Of a DNA stretch of 51,925 nt, positions 1 to 12,100 are shown piece after piece. This stretch comes from Trichosphaerium sp. ATCC 40318 (taxonomy: Eukaryota > Discosea > Flabellinia > Trichosidae). Each line of letters begins with the position of its first letter. The first letter of the stretch is position 1. The stretch is from the NCBI GenBank assembly GCA_038496445.1, contig JALMLS010000331.1, forward strand, positions 1 through 51,925, written 5' to 3'. A program made the position numbers and the translations under genes. Below the pieces are notes generated by a model. It was given only the letters and a program-made list of their open reading frames with translations. It searched no databases and was not told where the DNA came from.

Positions 1-509
1 TCTTTTGTGATGGAACACTAAATGTGTCAGCGACTTATTTATGTTCAATACATGTAAAAGTTAACTTAGCTTAAAATAGACACAATGTTACGTACGGCTT
101 TATGTATAGAGTTCTACTGAAACCACCATAAGATTTATTACCTGATAACATACTTACATATTTTCTGTCATGCTGAAACCTGTACAGGACATCAAAAAGC
201 ACCTTCCTAGATGCTAGCTCTTTTGTGATTTGGGTACTTTAAATTGATGTATTGTCAAGAATCAAGCGAAGACTCACCGTAAAAGAGTTATCTAAAAGTT
301 GTTTATTGTGCTTCCCACAAGTTGCCTCTTCACGTTTTCATACTTACTTGAAGGGTATTCCCTACTACTATGAGAGGTCTTTGTCGAAATAGAGCAGTCA
401 ATCTGGGTCGTATTACGTGATAGCTAAAAAACAGGGTAGGATTCGAGCTAAGCTGGTTCTAGCCCTCTCAATATAACTGTATCAAACAGTAAATACTGAA
501 CAAAACTAA
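1..509. other. Left-edge non-coding stretch
   Basis: I see no open frame with coding character, no RNA gene and no repeat array here. The sequence is AT-rich and stop-dense on both strands. Confidence 0.4.
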
Positions 510-2333
510 ATGAACTCAAACAGCGCATTCTTTGATGAGATACCTATTGAGATTATTGTACACGTGTTACAATTCCCTTCTTATTATTGTATACGTTCAG
601 TAGCCCATACATGCACAAATTTAGCTATTATAACTACACAATACTTTGGATACAGGAGAAAAATCTTCATTAGAAAGAAAAAACAGCTGAAGAAATTATA
701 CAAGAAAGCGCCACATGTTTTTAAGAATTCTTCGAATATCCCATGCGCAGACACTGTTTATGGTGAAAGTACACAAAATTTTTTGACCTATATTTTTCCA
801 TCTCTTCAAGCTAAATAGCACAATATCATACCATTTTATCACCAATATACAATACTATCTATACACAAACCAAAAGTTTATACAATTGATTGGGTGGTGC
901 GGCAGAGCATTGTCAAAAAAGTCAATTTTTACTTTTTGACACAAAATTACTTTTATAGTTCAAAGACGGTATACTCATATTTTTCAAAATCTATTATTGA
1001 CGTAAGTGCTAAAAGGTTTTAGTGGTACATGTAAAAACTAAACAAAGAGTTTTATTAATATACGTAGCAGCATTTTACAATTATTTTACAGGCCTAAAAG
1101 TGATTTTGACACTCAAATTCCTCCCTTACTCCTACAGTTATTTCAATAATTAAACAACCGCATATAGTACTAACACATCTTAAGAACCTACTATTGGATT
1201 TACACTTTTACACAGTTGAGCAGGCCGGAAAAAATGAACACAAAAGTGGCTTTTTTACCATTTTGAAACAGCCTCGTGAACAGATGATTAATAATTTTTT
1301 TAGTTCTTTAATGTTTAAAGACGGGTGCAAAGGGCTTTTAAATCACATATAGTGTGAAGGGAAAGAGTTATGTTTTAGATGGTCCACAGTGTGCATGCAA
1401 AGTTGACACATCAAAAATTTTAACTTTGCAAAAAAACGCTCTAGCTTGCAACCCACCATTTTGATTACCCCTTAATATTCACACATATAGTAGTATAGAT
1501 GTTATATTTGTAGCTAACTTTATGGCCTGTTTAAGTAAATATGCATGTAAATATGGTGTCCCTTCACCAGAAAAAGTGTGTCCTTCACGGGATATGATAA
1601 TTCTTGGGTTTATGCTGAAACAAAAGCACTTTAAGTATCTAAATGGTGTTCGTTCTTTGAAGATAGAGAACGTAAACAATAAATATTTTGGTAGCGGTTT
1701 GGACAAAAAAGTTAATTTTGAAAAGTTAGAAGGTATTGATACTATTGACTTTACTGATTGTTATTCGGTTACTGATGAACACCTTAAACAACTCGCTGGA
1801 ATACATAAAATCATTTTAAATGGCGCAGCTGTTACAGATGAAGGTATTCAAGCTCTGGCTGGTATTCATACTATCTATTTGAATAGATTGGACATTACAA
1901 ACAAAGGTATTAAGGCGTTGGTTGGCGTTCATGAAATAGATATAAGTCATTGTACATGTATAACGGATGAAGGAATTAAATCATTGGCTAGTGTCCATAC
2001 TATAAGTTAAGCTATTGTAAACATGTTACAGATGAGGGAATTAAAGCATTGTGTGACGTTCACACCATCTGTCTCGATGGATCAGTAGTTACAAATACAG
2101 GCATTAAAGCATTGGCTAGTGTTCATTGGGTTGGACTCAATTTTTGCTTAAGGGTCTCAGATGATGGTATAAAGGCGTTGACAGGAGTTCACACTATTTC
2201 TTTAAGCCGTTGTCACTTTGTTACAGATGAAGCTATTAAAGCGTTAGGTGGTGTTCATACTATTTTGGTAAAACGCTGTGGAGGGATTACAATTGATTAT
2301 ATAAAATCTTTAAACAATGTGGTTGAATTGTAG
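510..2333 (+). pseudogene. Relic F-box/leucine-rich-repeat gene, broken
   Basis: The first open part (510-818, 102 codons) starts with an F-box-like segment: residues 9-45 contain IPIEIIVHVLQF followed by a conserved-looking cysteine/isoleucine helix. The second part (1522-2010) and third part (2049-2333) carry a ladder of about ten cysteine-type leucine-rich repeats of roughly 23 residues, with the core TDEGIKAL.GVHTI.L. The second part ends at TAA 2008-2010 in mid-repeat, and the next repeat resumes at once in another frame, as one missing T would cause. There are no introns, unlike the neighbours. The stretch 819-1521 between F-box and LRR holds no open frame and may be decayed linker. F-box proteins recruit SCF ubiquitin ligases. 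LRR proteins with this GVHTI core are known from protists and nucleocytoplasmic giant viruses. That the two ends were one gene is inferred from order and strand. The one-base gap could also be an assembly error. Confidence 0.6.
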
Positions 2334-3431
2334 TGGTGAAAATAACATGGTCATTTCTTTACGTAATTTGCTGTTAACAATAACCTGTCAAACCACCTTT
2401 CATGCATGTAAGTTGATTGCTTGTTTTTAATGCTGTCTACTGTCTGGAATTCTGGAACGTTCCAGAAATCTGTGCATCTCCTAGCTGAGATTGATATCCA
2501 ACTATAAAACAAAAAAACAGTAATTTCTCTGGACCCTCCAACCCTTTCTACAATCATTGTTCAAGCACAAACTGACTCTCCAACAAAACCTGTACAACAA
2601 ACATGTAGTCAACTCAGATGCTTCGTACTTTCACAAAACTCATGTATCTTTGCTTTAAATTGTGTTAGCCGTGTTTGCTCAAACTTCTGTTTCAACTCCA
2701 GAATGTTAGTTAGAACCATTATCTGCAGGTTCGTTCTGGGAACAAGTTTAGAACCTGTAATCACTGGAAATAAACCACCTTTATTGATTGCATCATATAC
2801 GCTAAACGTTCTAATAAAGCTGTTCACTCCTCAAGGCTTACGTGTTGTACCTCCAACGAGGATACGTTGTAATTAACTTATTGACATTGCACAAATAAAA
2901 AAAGTAGCCTTCGCGTAATTGTCCTTCTCTGTGTTCTATTCCTCCACTGGTAGCCAGGTCAATGAACTTTTAACGAAGTTATTTATAGATGACAAGTCAT
3001 ATTAGGCTTAAGGTTGATCATAAATAGCAAACTCCTAAGCAAATCGTGTTATCGTAGTGTACCAAACTTTCATTCCATTGACACCGATTGGTTGATAGTA
3101 GAAATACCAGCTAGGGGTAATACTGAATTACCTTTCTCCGGCCCAACTGGTTCGCTCTTAAGTTGTGAATACAATACTAACGTGTAGGTCTTACACTGGT
3201 ACACCTGCTTAAAATACCATTTTTTTCATGCTTTTTTTTAAGGTAGTACCGCTTGAAACCCACGTGATAACGCATCATATTTTCTTACGCTGTTTAAGGA
3301 TACCATGCTTCAACGCATGTCCAAAAAACCTCTTTTTAAGTGATCTTTTTTATGAGATCTCAAGAATTTGTTTATTAGTTGTAACGCACAAAATACCCTC
3401 CTTGACCTCCCTTACTATATATTCTTCTACC
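2334..3431. other. Intergenic stretch
   Basis: No convincing coding segment. The open frames on the minus strand here have neither repeats nor domain motifs. It contains the 5' flank of the kinase gene that starts at 3432. Confidence 0.4.
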
Positions 3432-6401
3432 ATGGCCTTCAGGGGAACTACCGGCGCAATGTCGGACCCTGAAACGCGAATGGATCGCATGACGAAAACA
3501 CTCAGGCAGAAATTAATTGAAGTAGGGTTTTCTGAGATCGAAGTGCGGAAAGCACTTGTGGTAAGTATATAAAGATGCTCTAGGACAATCTCGGGGTTTT
3601 GGTGAAAAAAAAAACCCAAATTACAAAAACAAGTTGTGCTCAAACACATGAAATTTCAGTACTAAAAACGTGATTAGTCACATGGTGGTGACATAACGAA
3701 AGCTACAAAATTTTTAATGGCACAAAGAACAAGAAGGAACAGCCATAGCACTCCACCAAGGCCTAGACCGCGACCTGGAGTATCTCACCTTGTGAAAGAG
3801 CCAATTAAAACTAATAATCGGCCTGGTACACCAACAGTTGGTGCTCGAAGACCTCCAGCTGTACCACCGCGTAGAATACCTTCGCTTGTACAACAAAGAA
3901 GCGCACCAGTGATTAAAAGAAGCAAACCTGCATTCCAAAGAGAAACCAGGCGTAGTTCACCGCTTAACGATACGCCAATACGAGTGGTAGCATCAAGACC
4001 ACCAAGGACTGCTCCACCACCTCGTATGCCTCCATCCACGGTGGCAGATGATGCTACAACTACACCTGTTGTAAGTAAGCAAGGCAATCCTGGATCTAGC
4101 TGGAAACCAACTCAACAAAGACTTAGACGAGATCCAGAAGCGTCTGAATCTGGTGAAGGAAAGGAGACGTTCTTGCAAAAGCCTGCAGGCACGTGATTTT
4201 TTTTCTTGTTTTTTTTTTCGCTGATTTGTTGTGTTTCTCAGAGCTTCCAGAGCCTCCTTCTAGCCCAGTGGAGGAACGAAAAAATCTACGTAAACAAATT
4301 TTCACTCAAGGATCTGCCAGCGCACCAGAGAAAGTAAGGAGAAGTTCGTCGGCTACTGGAAAACGAAGAAAAAGAAAAGGTTCTCGAAAAGATAAGCGTA
4401 ACTTCTCGCTCTTTACAAAAAAGAAACGAAGTGCTACGAAGCATAGAAAAAGCAGAGCAGCAACAATAGATATAGATGAGGTTTCTCCCCGACAACAGCG
4501 ACCAACGAGGAGTAAGCCAAATGGAAGAAGTTCTGGAGGTACAACTTTTTTCCCAAAATAGATACAACTTATCAATGTGAAGCTGGTATTCATACTGCCC
4601 TTATTAGATACTATGACAAAAGATACTTTACGTTTAGTTACAAAGGGACTCGGTAGAAACCTAAGAGACGCAAATGACAAGATTGCAGAGCTTCGAAGGA
4701 CTGTAAAAGAGATGGAAGACAAAATAAAAACTCTTGAAAAAGAAAACCGAAGTTTGAAGTATCAGGTACGTATAGATTACACCACGTGGATTATCACGTT
4801 ATTTAGCACATATTTGATAATTAATTGTTTCATAATGTAGTTCACTAATCAAAAGCAAAAATCAAAATCAGAGCAACAAATGAAGACATGGTTTCTTGAA
4901 TATAATGAAGTAAAAATAGAGAATATTCTTGGGTCTGGTGGGTATGGTGTTGTTTGTGAAGCTACATGGAGAGGAGCTAAAGTAAGTTTATTTATATTTA
5001 AATTTCAATCGTCACGTGACTTTTTATTTTGATATTTTATATTCAAGGTAGCTATGAAGCAACTTAAACTAGGCGGAATAAACCAAAAAGAGTTATTGGA
5101 ATTTTATGCCGAAGCCAAAAAATTATCTGGAATAAGGCCTCATCCAAATATAACTACTGTGAGTCGATTCTCTTATATTTATACTTGTGTTAAGTTATGT
5201 AGTTTTTGGGTATTACAAAACAACCTCTTTGTGTTGTCATGGAACTTATTCGAGGCGGAGATTTATTTTCAAAACTTCATGATAAAAAATTCACTTTGCA
5301 TCCAAAGATTACGTTAAGGGTACACTTCTAATCACACATTGTATTAATCCCTTCATGTCATTGATGTATTTTTATAGATAATGCGTGGCGCTGCAGCTGG
5401 TTTATTACACTTGCATACTGAAGGTACGTGAGAATTTAATTACTTTTAATTTTCTGACATCGTTTTAGGCGTTGTACACAGAGACGTACTAGTTTGATGT
5501 GATTTATTGTCTTAACCAATTATTATTTAATTAGATTGCTGCAAGGAATATTTTATTGACACGTGATTACCAAGTTAAAATAACAGGTACATGAACTATT
5601 TTTTCAACAAATAAAAAAAAAAAGGCTAAGATTTTTTGCATAGACTTTGGCTATGCACGAATAATAGGCGTGCGGGAGCAGAGTGCTACAAAAGTAAGAG
5701 TTTGTTCAGTTTTTCTCTTGTTCTAAACATGTACTTAGCAATCTGTTGGTCCATGTAGATGGATGGCACCTGAGGTACGCTCAACAGTGTTCAAATATTT
5801 TCTGATTCATTTTTACTAGACAATAATGCCTCAAAAAGATGGCAAGCGTATTTATAGTAGAAAAAGCGACATATGGATGTACGACATCATAAGATCCATA
5901 CGGGCATTTTATTCTTATTTGTACCCTTAGGTTTGGTGTATTATTATGGGAGATGTTCTACCGTCACAAACCTTATTACTGGATAAAAGCGTAAGTATTC
6001 TGTAGTTTGCTACTCTCAAACTGTTGATGTGGGTTGTCTCTTTATTAGTTGAGCCAATAAGAATGCAAAGTCAATATTCTAAGATAGTTATCACGTGCTC
6101 GCTAAGTCTTACAGCTGTTTAGTGAGTCGAGTATTCCTGTTGAAGTATTCCATCGTACCCTACAGTTACCGCTTCCAGGATCTATGCCAGAAGTTTCAAG
6201 GATGCTGTCAGCATGTTTAAACTACAATGCAGAGTATAGGCCAACGATAGAAAACTGTACGACTCATAAACGTTTGTTTTGTATACAAACCTGTTGACAC
6301 GTTTTTTTTTAGTGCTTGAAAATATTTCATGTTTACATGAAGAACACCTTCGTACAATACCTCCAGGAGGCATAGGTCGTATGTTTGAATCTATAGACTA
6401 A
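3432..6401 (+). CDS. UBA / coiled-coil / tyrosine-kinase-like protein kinase
   Basis: Sixteen exons: 3432-3560, 3678-4188, 4242-4538, 4608-4765, 4841-4981, 5048-5158, 5203-5319, 5378-5423, 5469-5485, 5535-5586, 5644-5693, 5739-5774, 5820-5878, 5931-5990, 6123-6256, 6313-6401. They sum to 2007 bases and give 668 residues in one frame. Residues about 20-57 form a UBA-like domain (VGFSEIEVRKAL, then GGDITKATKFL across intron 1), which suggests ubiquitin binding. A Pro/Arg/Ser-rich basic linker follows, then a coiled coil (about 318-362). The kinase domain has glycine loop GSGGYGVV, Lys in VAMK, catalytic loop HRDIAARN, DFG, and GPCRWMAPE. The AARN loop is the tyrosine-kinase type rather than the Ser/Thr HRDLKxxN, so it may phosphorylate tyrosine; that is inference. 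Exon 9 has only 17 bases. Intron 2 starts with GC (4189). The closest named family is unclear; Ack-type kinases carry a UBA, but at the other end. Confidence 0.88.
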
Positions 6402-6980
6402 ATACTTGTGTTGGCACCAAAAGAGACGATTTTTTTAACCAAGTCTCACGGTCACACATTTTGAGAAAAAAAACAAGAAAAACTTGTGTAAATAGAAAAA
6501 AAAAAAAAAAAATGAACAAAACCATTGCGTTATGTCTCAAATGATTACATTCAAACATATGTACTCACGTAATTTATAAGGTCGATCATCAAATAACCAT
6601 TTGGAGTCAAGAAGAAATCGATAACTACTACTATTTAAGAACAACAAAAAACAAAAACTTCTGAAGAAAGAAAGAAAAAAATAACAGTAAAAAAAGTGTA
6701 CCATATTGTAGATAACAACCAACGACCGTTCTTCTTTTTTTGATTTAAAACACCCACTATACTGATAACGTTGTTTTTACATGTCTAGTTATGGTCTTAT
6801 GACCAATTAACATCCTATTATTAGATGGAAAAAACACTTAAAAAAATCTTACTTACTAGTAACTAGTTAACAATTTATTTACAACTCTATTCCTACGTAC
6901 TAGCACGTTTTTTACATTCACCAAAGATATATTACCCTGAGAACGTGTCAATTATAATAACTAAATCAGTTTCATAAACC
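6402..6980. other. Convergent intergenic region
   Basis: It lies between two convergent genes (kinase, and MORN pseudogene on the other strand). AT-rich with long A runs near 6498-6515. No coding signal seen. Confidence 0.4.
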
Positions 6981-8497
6981 TTATTCTTCATTCTGATTTA
7001 ATAATAACAACCTTATCTCTTCTGTAAGCTTTAAATTCTCTTCTTTAATTGCAATATTGTCTTCTTATATCTTCTTATAACTTATCTCAACACCATTATC
7101 ATAGCTCTTATATACATCATTCTTAGACATAAAAAACCCATTTACATAACCATTCTTATAAAAACAAGACTTTGCTAACTCGCCAAAATCATCCCAATTT
7201 TAATAATCTCCATCTTTTTTCCCATCTTCATTGTAAAAGCAATCTTTAACTAAAACACCTTTATCATTCCATCTCTGATACTTACCAACATTCATCCCTT
7301 CTTTATAAAAGCAATGTATACTATAAACACCTTTACAATGCCACGCATGATACTCACCATCAAGAGAACCTTCCTTGTAAAAACAAAGCCTAATCAAACA
7401 TCCTTCATCATTCCATCCTTTATACTCCCCTTCCTTAACACCTTCTTTGAAATAAAATTGTTTTTCTTGTTTACCATCATCATAAAATGATTTATACTCT
7501 CCTTCCTCCTTACCACCTTTGATAAAAACTGTAGACTTTAATTGACCATTTCTAAACCACTTTTTGCTTTCACCTTGCTTAACACCATCTTCATAATAAT
7601 GGGAGCTGATTGTGCCATCATACTTATACTTTCTAAACTCTCCATGTTTTACTTCAAATTTTTTACGCCTCCAGTGCTTCTTTATATGCCCATTAGTATT
7701 GTTTTTAATGGCTTCATCATCATCCTTATACTGCTTATAACAAGTAGAGCTTGTCAGAAGGCCAAACCTATACCCATGTACTGTAACTGATACATGCCAG
7801 TACTTGTCTTTCCATACACAATCTTTTCATTAATTTCATTACCATACCATCTTGTATGTTCACCCTGTCCTTCTCCGTCCTTATACCTACCACTGAAATA
7901 TAAACCTTCTATACTCCATTTCTTACACTCTCCATCCTTCTTACCATCCTTGTAATTATAATGCTTAGATAATTGACCATCCTCGTACCATTCTTTACTT
8001 TCGCCATGCTGCTTTCCATTAACCCACATGTCATGCTCCTTTAGTTGTCCGTTATCAAACCATATCTTTCTTTCACCATGTTTTTCACCTTCCTTTACGA
8101 CACAACTCAACATTAACTGTCCGTGTGCAAACCACTCTCTGTACTCTCCTTCAGGTTTTCCGTCCTTGTAATAAGCGCTCTTTTTTGAATTGCCATTAGA
8201 ATACCACACTTCTATCTTTCCCTCTGGCTTTCCATTATCATTGAAAGTGCCAGTGGACATTAATTCACCATTTTTGTGCCACATTTGAAGTAGACCAAAT
8301 GTCTTGTCATTTTTGTTGTGACTTTGCTTCAATTGGCCATTATCGTAAAATGACATAAATGATCCATCTCGTTTACCATCCTTGAAGTAACACGTTTTCT
8401 TTATACGACCACTCTTGTACCAGCTATGCCATAACCCACGTTTGCTCAGGTTCCTTGTTCGACAAACAAAATTAGCACCAGCAAATGTCGGAGTCAC
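6981..8497 (-). pseudogene. MORN-type (MORN_2/YwqK-like) repeat protein, broken
   Basis: Read right to left, the sequence encodes about 17 units of roughly 23 residues with the pattern W(Y/F)xxGQLKxxxxYKDGKxxGE, the MORN_2 variant repeat. It is intronless. The open part 8497-7754 (247 codons) loses frame near 7755-7800. The repeats then continue in another frame to an in-frame TAA at 7200-7202, resume after that stop, and meet a second in-frame TAA at 7065-7067. Past it a charged helical tail ends at TAA 6981-6983. The upstream end has no ATG: the first codons of the open part follow a GTG, and a TAG lies 30 bases further up. The repeat units themselves are well preserved, so decay looks recent. 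Such long MORN_2 arrays with a short charged tail are frequent in amoeba giant viruses, and transfer from one is inferred. Reassigned stop codons are unlikely because TAA ends other genes here. Confidence 0.75.
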
Positions 8498-8570
8498 GTG
8501 TTGAATGTCAAAAGTGTATAACTACGTACTCCGTAAAGTAAGTGTAAACAGCCGCTCGTTTAGACAGAGA

Positions 8571-8740
8571 ATGGATGGTCGTGAAGGTATGTTTATCGTA
8601 CCTACTGATTTCCACCTATAAGCACGTCAGCAGTGTTTATCATGCGTTTTAAAGCGTTTGAGGTATGCTATGAGAACGTACAAGTATTTCACGTGGTAAA
8701 CCGAGCAAATCAGTATGAGAAGATCTTAGATGCGTACTAA
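8571..8740 (+). CDS. Possible small spliced gene, unknown
   Basis: ATG at 8571 with five codons is followed by a donor (GTATGT at 8587) and an acceptor at 8630. The frame then stays open to TAA at 8738-8740 and gives about 41 residues, including VFIMRFKAFEVCYENVQ. The length is short and nothing is recognised. A similar ATG-donor-acceptor arrangement starts at 8838 (MALDSCAGVLESLLETFGL), so this interval may hold two tiny genes or remnants of one. Confidence 0.25.
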
Positions 8741-9131
8741 AGAGCGTGAGTATCAAACGGGCATGGAAAAAAATGGTGGGTTGTAACGTTTAAACTTACG
8801 CAATTCTTTTGGTCATGGTGTTGATATTATTATTATAATGGCGCTTGACAGTTGTGCGGGCGTACTTGAAAGCTTGCTTGAGACGTTTGGTTTAAGGTAA
8901 GCACGTGAAGACATTAAGGTAGAATTGCTAAATTAAGTGCTCTTAGTGTTTAGAGCTGCACAAAGGCTAGAGCACTTTTCTTTGACATTCTGCGTCACCC
9001 AGTGTTACTAAAGGTAGTCTGAAGTCACGTGACTAATGATTGAGTGTTTACTGTTTTAGCAAATCAATTGTTGTTTATTAAGTTGGATTTCTCTTTTTGT
9101 TACTTGTACATTTTTTTTAGTTTTTTTTTGG
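8741..9131. other. Short intergenic region
   Basis: Contains the second tiny ATG-containing segment (from 8838) and two CACGTG palindromes (8902 and 9026). No firm gene. Confidence 0.3.
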
Positions 9132-12100
9132 CTATGCTTTGCTATCCTTCATTTGTTTGCTATCCTCTTGTGTTGGTGTCATTAGCGTATATTGGCTATC
9201 AGGTGGCTCATCAGTATAGTTGGATGTTGGACTATCAATGGTATCTGTGACTGAAGCTGAGCCAATGGAGGTTGCCAATTGAGCAAAAGTTGGTCTATCT
9301 TTTGCAGTAAATTGCCAACAACTTAACATCAAGTCTGCGTATACTTGTGGAGTTGTGGGGTTAATATCTGGTATCTTACCAGCCTTTATATCATAACATA
9401 GCTCTAATAATGGTGTATCTTTATGAGGTGTAGCACGATGTGTGAGTTCCCATACTACAATACCAAAAGACCATACATCAGATGCTGGCTCATAAACAAA
9501 AGAAAAGTTCTCTGGAGCCATCCATCTATCGACAAAAAGTTAGTTTCTTGTTGGGTTTGTTTTGGATTAACTGATTTCTGTCATACCTCACAGGACCTAC
9601 TTCCATAGCAGTTTGTTGTGCCTTTTCTTCAGTATTATCAAAGTTTCTTGACATACCAAAATCGCTTATCTTGATCGTGTTCTTGTCATCAAGCTATTTT
9701 TAGAACAAAAGTTAGTAAAATGCTCATTTCTTTGTAGGCTTTTTTGATGAGTTGCGTACCAATATCTACAAATAAAGAGTAAGTATATATTATATTTTAA
9801 AAGTACTACAATCAACGTACGTTTCTACAAGAGAGATCACGGTGAACAATATTATGAGAATGAAGAAACATCATTCCTTTAATGATGCCATATGTAAAAT
9901 GTTTTAATTCATTTTCTCCAAGAGCGCTATCCTGGGCAAGGAAGTATTGACGAAGGGTTCCGTTCGTCATAAAGTCCATTACAAGCATCGGACGTCCTTG
10001 GTTCAAGCAGAAACCTTGAGTAATTTAGAAACGATATACAATGAAGCATAGGAGCTGCTAACAAAAAAAGCGTACCAATAATTTGAACAACATTTGGATG
10101 TGTTGGGATATTAGTCATTATTTCGACCTTAAAAATAGATGTATCAACAGAGGTAGTTTTAAAGGATTTGACAAACATTTCATGTACTGACATACTTCTT
10201 GTAAAAACGTGGCAAGATGTTCACCTTGAAGGTTATGATTTACTTTAATTGCAACGCTTCTATTATCCTTCAAATAAATGCCCTTCCATACACTACCAAA
10301 CGATCCCTTGCCTACACAAAGCACAATAAGAACAACAATGGATACTGAGGATAAACAAACATCACGCAACGCACCTATTTCTTTGACCAAGTCAAGCTCT
10401 GCTGCACGAATCAATACACCTGTAGAAAAAAATTAGTTCAAGTTTATTTACATTTAATTTGTGCTTACCTCCACCACCGTCATCTTTGTACCCAAGTTTA
10501 ACTGTAGGTAATTTTTCGTTATCGCCACCAGTTTTTAATCTGGCTCTTCCCATTATTGGAAGATACGTGTCATCAATATCATCGTCATGACTCGTAGTGC
10601 CTTCATTTGATTTAATTGCACCAATATGCTGCTTTTCAGCATATTCATTGTTCTTTCTTTTTACGAAAAGGACTATAGCTACAATTGCAGCTATGATAAT
10701 AATAAGTATCACTGCAACTACAGCAATGATCCACCAATCTGAGACTACAAGACAGTAACTGTCAGCATGAATCCTTACAATTCTTTGAAAAGTAAAAAAA
10801 ACAGTTTTGTAAAAGACGTACACCCACTAGGATTGCCATCTTGTATAACAAGGGCTTGTGTTGGCTCAGGTGTGGGTTCAGGAGTATCGGGTATAATGGT
10901 TATATTAAATGACACTGAAGAAGTCTGCTCGATAGAACGCTTGTTAGCAAAATTAAAGTTGATTGTGACAACATGTTCTCCTTCCACAAACAAATCTCTA
11001 TCAACATTGATACGCATACAAGTATCTATGGAAAGGAGAATCAGTATTAGATACACGCTCGTTTCACTGTACCTTCTGGACATGTTGATATCACTGCAAT
11101 TGCTAGAGGCACAGTAGAAGATCCTTGAGACGCTATAGCGTTAGGTGTTCCAATACAACGCGAGTTGACTTCTAAACAAAAGAAAATATGAGTATTTTGT
11201 TTGACTTTGTGTCGTTACTTACTTAACGTGATAAACATGCTTCCGCCTCGCTCAAAGTCGCTTGTTACATTTTCTCCGCCACATGCTGTACCAACAAGGG
11301 TACGATCACCTTGTGTATCAGGTACTACCTTAGGTTCGGTTGCTGTTGTGTTGTATATCATAATATACCCTGTGAACAAATCAAGTGTAGGTTCAGGCAT
11401 TGTTATGCCACCAAGGGTAAGACCTCTTCCTTTATACTGGCCTCCTATAGTGTATAGTGGTCTATCACTGGAAACAACAAGGCAGTTTGGTAAAATCTCA
11501 GTATTAATGACCAATCCTCTATTCTTTTCTACATAGTAATGTAGCAAGTTTGCAGAACGATCATAATGCGTTATAATCATATCAAAACGTCCTAAGCAAA
11601 GCTAGAGTTAAAGCAAAAAATCAAAGGTCACAATCTTCCACAACACGTGCGATCAACATAAACGATAAAGTTCATGTACCTGTGGCTGATAGCGTTATTG
11701 ATCCAAGAGGATATGTCACTTCTATATCAGTCCCAGAGAAAGCACCAAGGTATATAATACCATTATTGTCACTTGATATTTGCATATCATTGTAAAATAT
11801 ATTTGTTGATGTACCAGCTGTACTATACTCTAAAAAAAAGGAGAGTAAGTTCGGACTGAGGCAGAGGGTTTTTTGTTCTTTTCACGCACGTGTGAATGGC
11901 TTTGACCTTTCTGGTAATCCGACTTCCCATTTAACGTACTGACGGAATCCAGTATCGTCATTCCTAACCTCAGAGAGACCATAGACTGTGTTACCAATGC
12001 TTTGCATTTGAACTAAAAAAATGTTTGCATGATTGAAAACAACGAACATGTGGAGCGTACGGATGCGGTTGAATGATCCAAGATAAGGAGTGAAAGATTG

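Noticed and set aside
4286-4722. Two overlapping minus-strand open frames
   Set aside because: They mirror the Arg/Lys/Ser-rich exon of the UBA kinase, whose frame joins upstream and downstream exons in phase.
7065-7202. Stop-codon reassignment (TAA read as sense) to explain the MORN frame
   Set aside because: TAA, TAG and TGA all end well-supported genes in this window, and the MORN frame also needs a frameshift and lacks a start.
7542-7790. Plus-strand open frame with hydrophobic segments
   Set aside because: It is the complement of MORN repeats on the minus strand; the apparent hydrophobicity is a shadow.
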